Source of the DNA: Bacillota bacterium
Lineage (GTDB): Bacteria; Bacillota_E; Sulfobacillia; Sulfobacillales; Sulfobacillaceae
DNA: 14,724 nt
Direction: 5' to 3'
Assembly (NCBI GenBank): GCA_021802375.1
Contig: JAKAAL010000022.1
Span: forward strand, 1-14,724
Shown: piece by piece, positions 13,927 to 14,724 of the stretch
Layout of the letters: every line of letters begins with the position of its first letter
Position numbering within the stretch: position 1 is the stretch's first letter
Position numbers and translations under genes: made by a program
The notes under the pieces: model-generated
What the model was told of the DNA's origin: nothing
Database searches by the model: none
Seen by the model: only the letters and a program-made list of their open reading frames with translations

Positions 13927-14724
13927 TGAGCGGACCTCCGCTTTTACCATTGCGGTGCGCTAATAATTCAGCCACAATACTGACGGCAACCTCGTCCACT
14001 GTTTCCGCCCCAATGCTTAATCCCACAGGCGACCGCAGGAATGCTGGAATTGGCTTGGCTCCCAGAAGGTCTAAGGTTCGGCTATGCGGTCCCAGCATGC
14101 CCACATACTGAGGATGACTTTTCATCGCCAGGTCTAATGCGGCTCGGTCCCGGGATTCGTGATGATTCATGATGATCCAGTAGGCATTTTGCACCTTAGC
14201 AGGATCCACATCCCCCACTTGCTGAACCCAGTGTCTGGTGGCTTGGGGCAATTTTTTAGTTGTATTGAAATGCGGACGAGGATCCAATACCGTCACCTCA
14301 AAGCCTGCTTGGTTGGCCAACGCTACCAAAGGTACGGCATCGTGTCCAGCCCCTACCACTATCAGGCGCTCGGGGGGAACCAATACATCATACACGACAT
14401 CATCGCGATAACGCGTCACACTGCGCCATGTTCTTACTTCTTCGGGCAGTTCTGAAAATTCTTCTTCGCCCACCTGCGCATGAAGCCGACGAAATCCTAA
14501 GGGCAGCTTTGCCTCCATTACAAAGGGGCGGTCTTGTTCAACCAGGTCACCATATTGTTGCCAAAACTGTGATTTTACCTCAACAGGTTCAATCCATACC
14601 ATAATAGTGCCTTTGCATCCAATGCCCAGTCCCCACATCGCGTCCTCGGTTAAATCATAATGTCGCACCGCGGGTCGCATTGAAGCCATGGCTTCTTCCG
14701 CATAATGATATAGATCCCCCTCCA
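13901..14724 (-). CDS. xdhC: XdhC/CoxI-family molybdoenzyme maturation factor (5' end outside window)
   Basis: XdhC/CoxI proteins bind and help insert the sulfurated molybdenum cofactor into xanthine- or CO-dehydrogenase-type hydroxylases. Seen: YDLTEDAMWGLGIGCKG (the conserved GxGC segment) in the N-terminal domain, then a Rossmann domain with VVGAGHDAVPLVALANQAGF, V-T-V-L-D-P-R-P, YVGMLGPHSRT and GLSIGAETVDEVAVSIVAEL. The frame has no stop up to the right edge (it reads EGDLYHYAEEA before the first ATG at 14689), and family members are usually longer at the N-terminus, so the gene continues beyond 14724. It is the first visible gene of a coupled group with mocA. A molybdenum hydroxylase gene set upstream is expected but not seen. 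Confidence 0.9.
   Translation of the reverse strand, partial: EGDLYHYAEEAMASMRPAVRHYDLTEDAMWGLGIGCKGTIMVWIEPVEVKSQFWQQYGDLVEQDRPFVMEAKLPLGFRRLHAQVGEEEFSELPEEVRTWRSVTRYRDDVVYDVLVPPERLIVVGAGHDAVPLVALANQAGFEVTVLDPRPHFNTTKKLPQATRHWVQQVGDVDPAKVQNAYWIIMNHHESRDRAALDLAMKSHPQYVGMLGPHSRTLDLLGAKPIPAFLRSPVGLSIGAETVDEVAVSIVAELLAHRNGKSGGPLNGHQRIHD

Noticed and set aside
1..14724. CRISPR array, tRNA/rRNA, IS element or defence system
   Set aside because: No regularly spaced repeats, RNA gene signatures, transposase motifs or known defence-gene domains were seen on either strand.

Overview
The window suggests a Gram-positive acidophile or thermophile of the Sulfobacillus kind (Firmicutes). I infer this from the gene families and their order: NADP-isocitrate dehydrogenase followed by a malate dehydrogenase start, a DUF881 protein, short FeoB, stand-alone FeoA, a LiaS/LiaR-type two-component pair, a FadF-like iron-sulfur oxidoreductase, and XdhC/MocA molybdoenzyme maturation factors. 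Base composition looks close to even. No rRNA, tRNA, CRISPR array or insertion sequence was seen, and this is mostly densely packed housekeeping DNA.

Layout. From 1 to 4272 the genes lie on the minus strand. In transcription order they are feoB (iron(II) uptake GTPase), a 56-residue cysteine-rich zinc-ribbon protein at 2251-2421 too short for most gene callers, a DUF881 membrane protein, icd, and the first codons of a probable mdh. The mdh reading breaks at the window edge, where bases 1-21 are an exact inverted copy of bases 3016-3036 inside feoB; this looks like a chimeric contig end. The intergenic region 4273-4529 separates feoB from a divergent MFS transporter (4530-5795, plus strand). 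That transporter converges on the next block at a strong bidirectional terminator (5814-5845).

From 5850 to the right edge everything is on the minus strand. In transcription order: xdhC (runs off the right edge), mocA, an AMP-forming acyl-CoA synthetase and an alpha/beta hydrolase; then, after an 82-bp gap, a short-loop histidine kinase, a NarL/LiaR response regulator, tatC and feoA; then, after a clear sigma-A-like promoter, a FadF/HdrD-like membrane Fe-S oxidoreductase. Overlaps and SD positions indicate translational coupling across xdhC-mocA-acyl-CoA synthetase and across kinase-regulator-tatC-feoA.

How the genes fit together. XdhC and MocA mature molybdenum hydroxylases (xanthine- or CO-dehydrogenase type), so such an enzyme probably lies just beyond the right edge. 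The acyl-CoA synthetase would activate a carboxylic acid; it has Gly where acetate-specific enzymes have Trp. The FadF-like protein would carry electrons from acyl-CoA oxidation (via ETF) to quinone. TatC belongs to the twin-arginine export system for folded cofactor proteins. Iron handling occurs twice, as feoB plus the small zinc ribbon on the left and feoA behind tatC in the centre. Several starts were moved from the longest reading to the start that has a good SD (feoB, FadF-like, regulator, mocA, acyl-CoA synthetase) or fits coupling (tatC).
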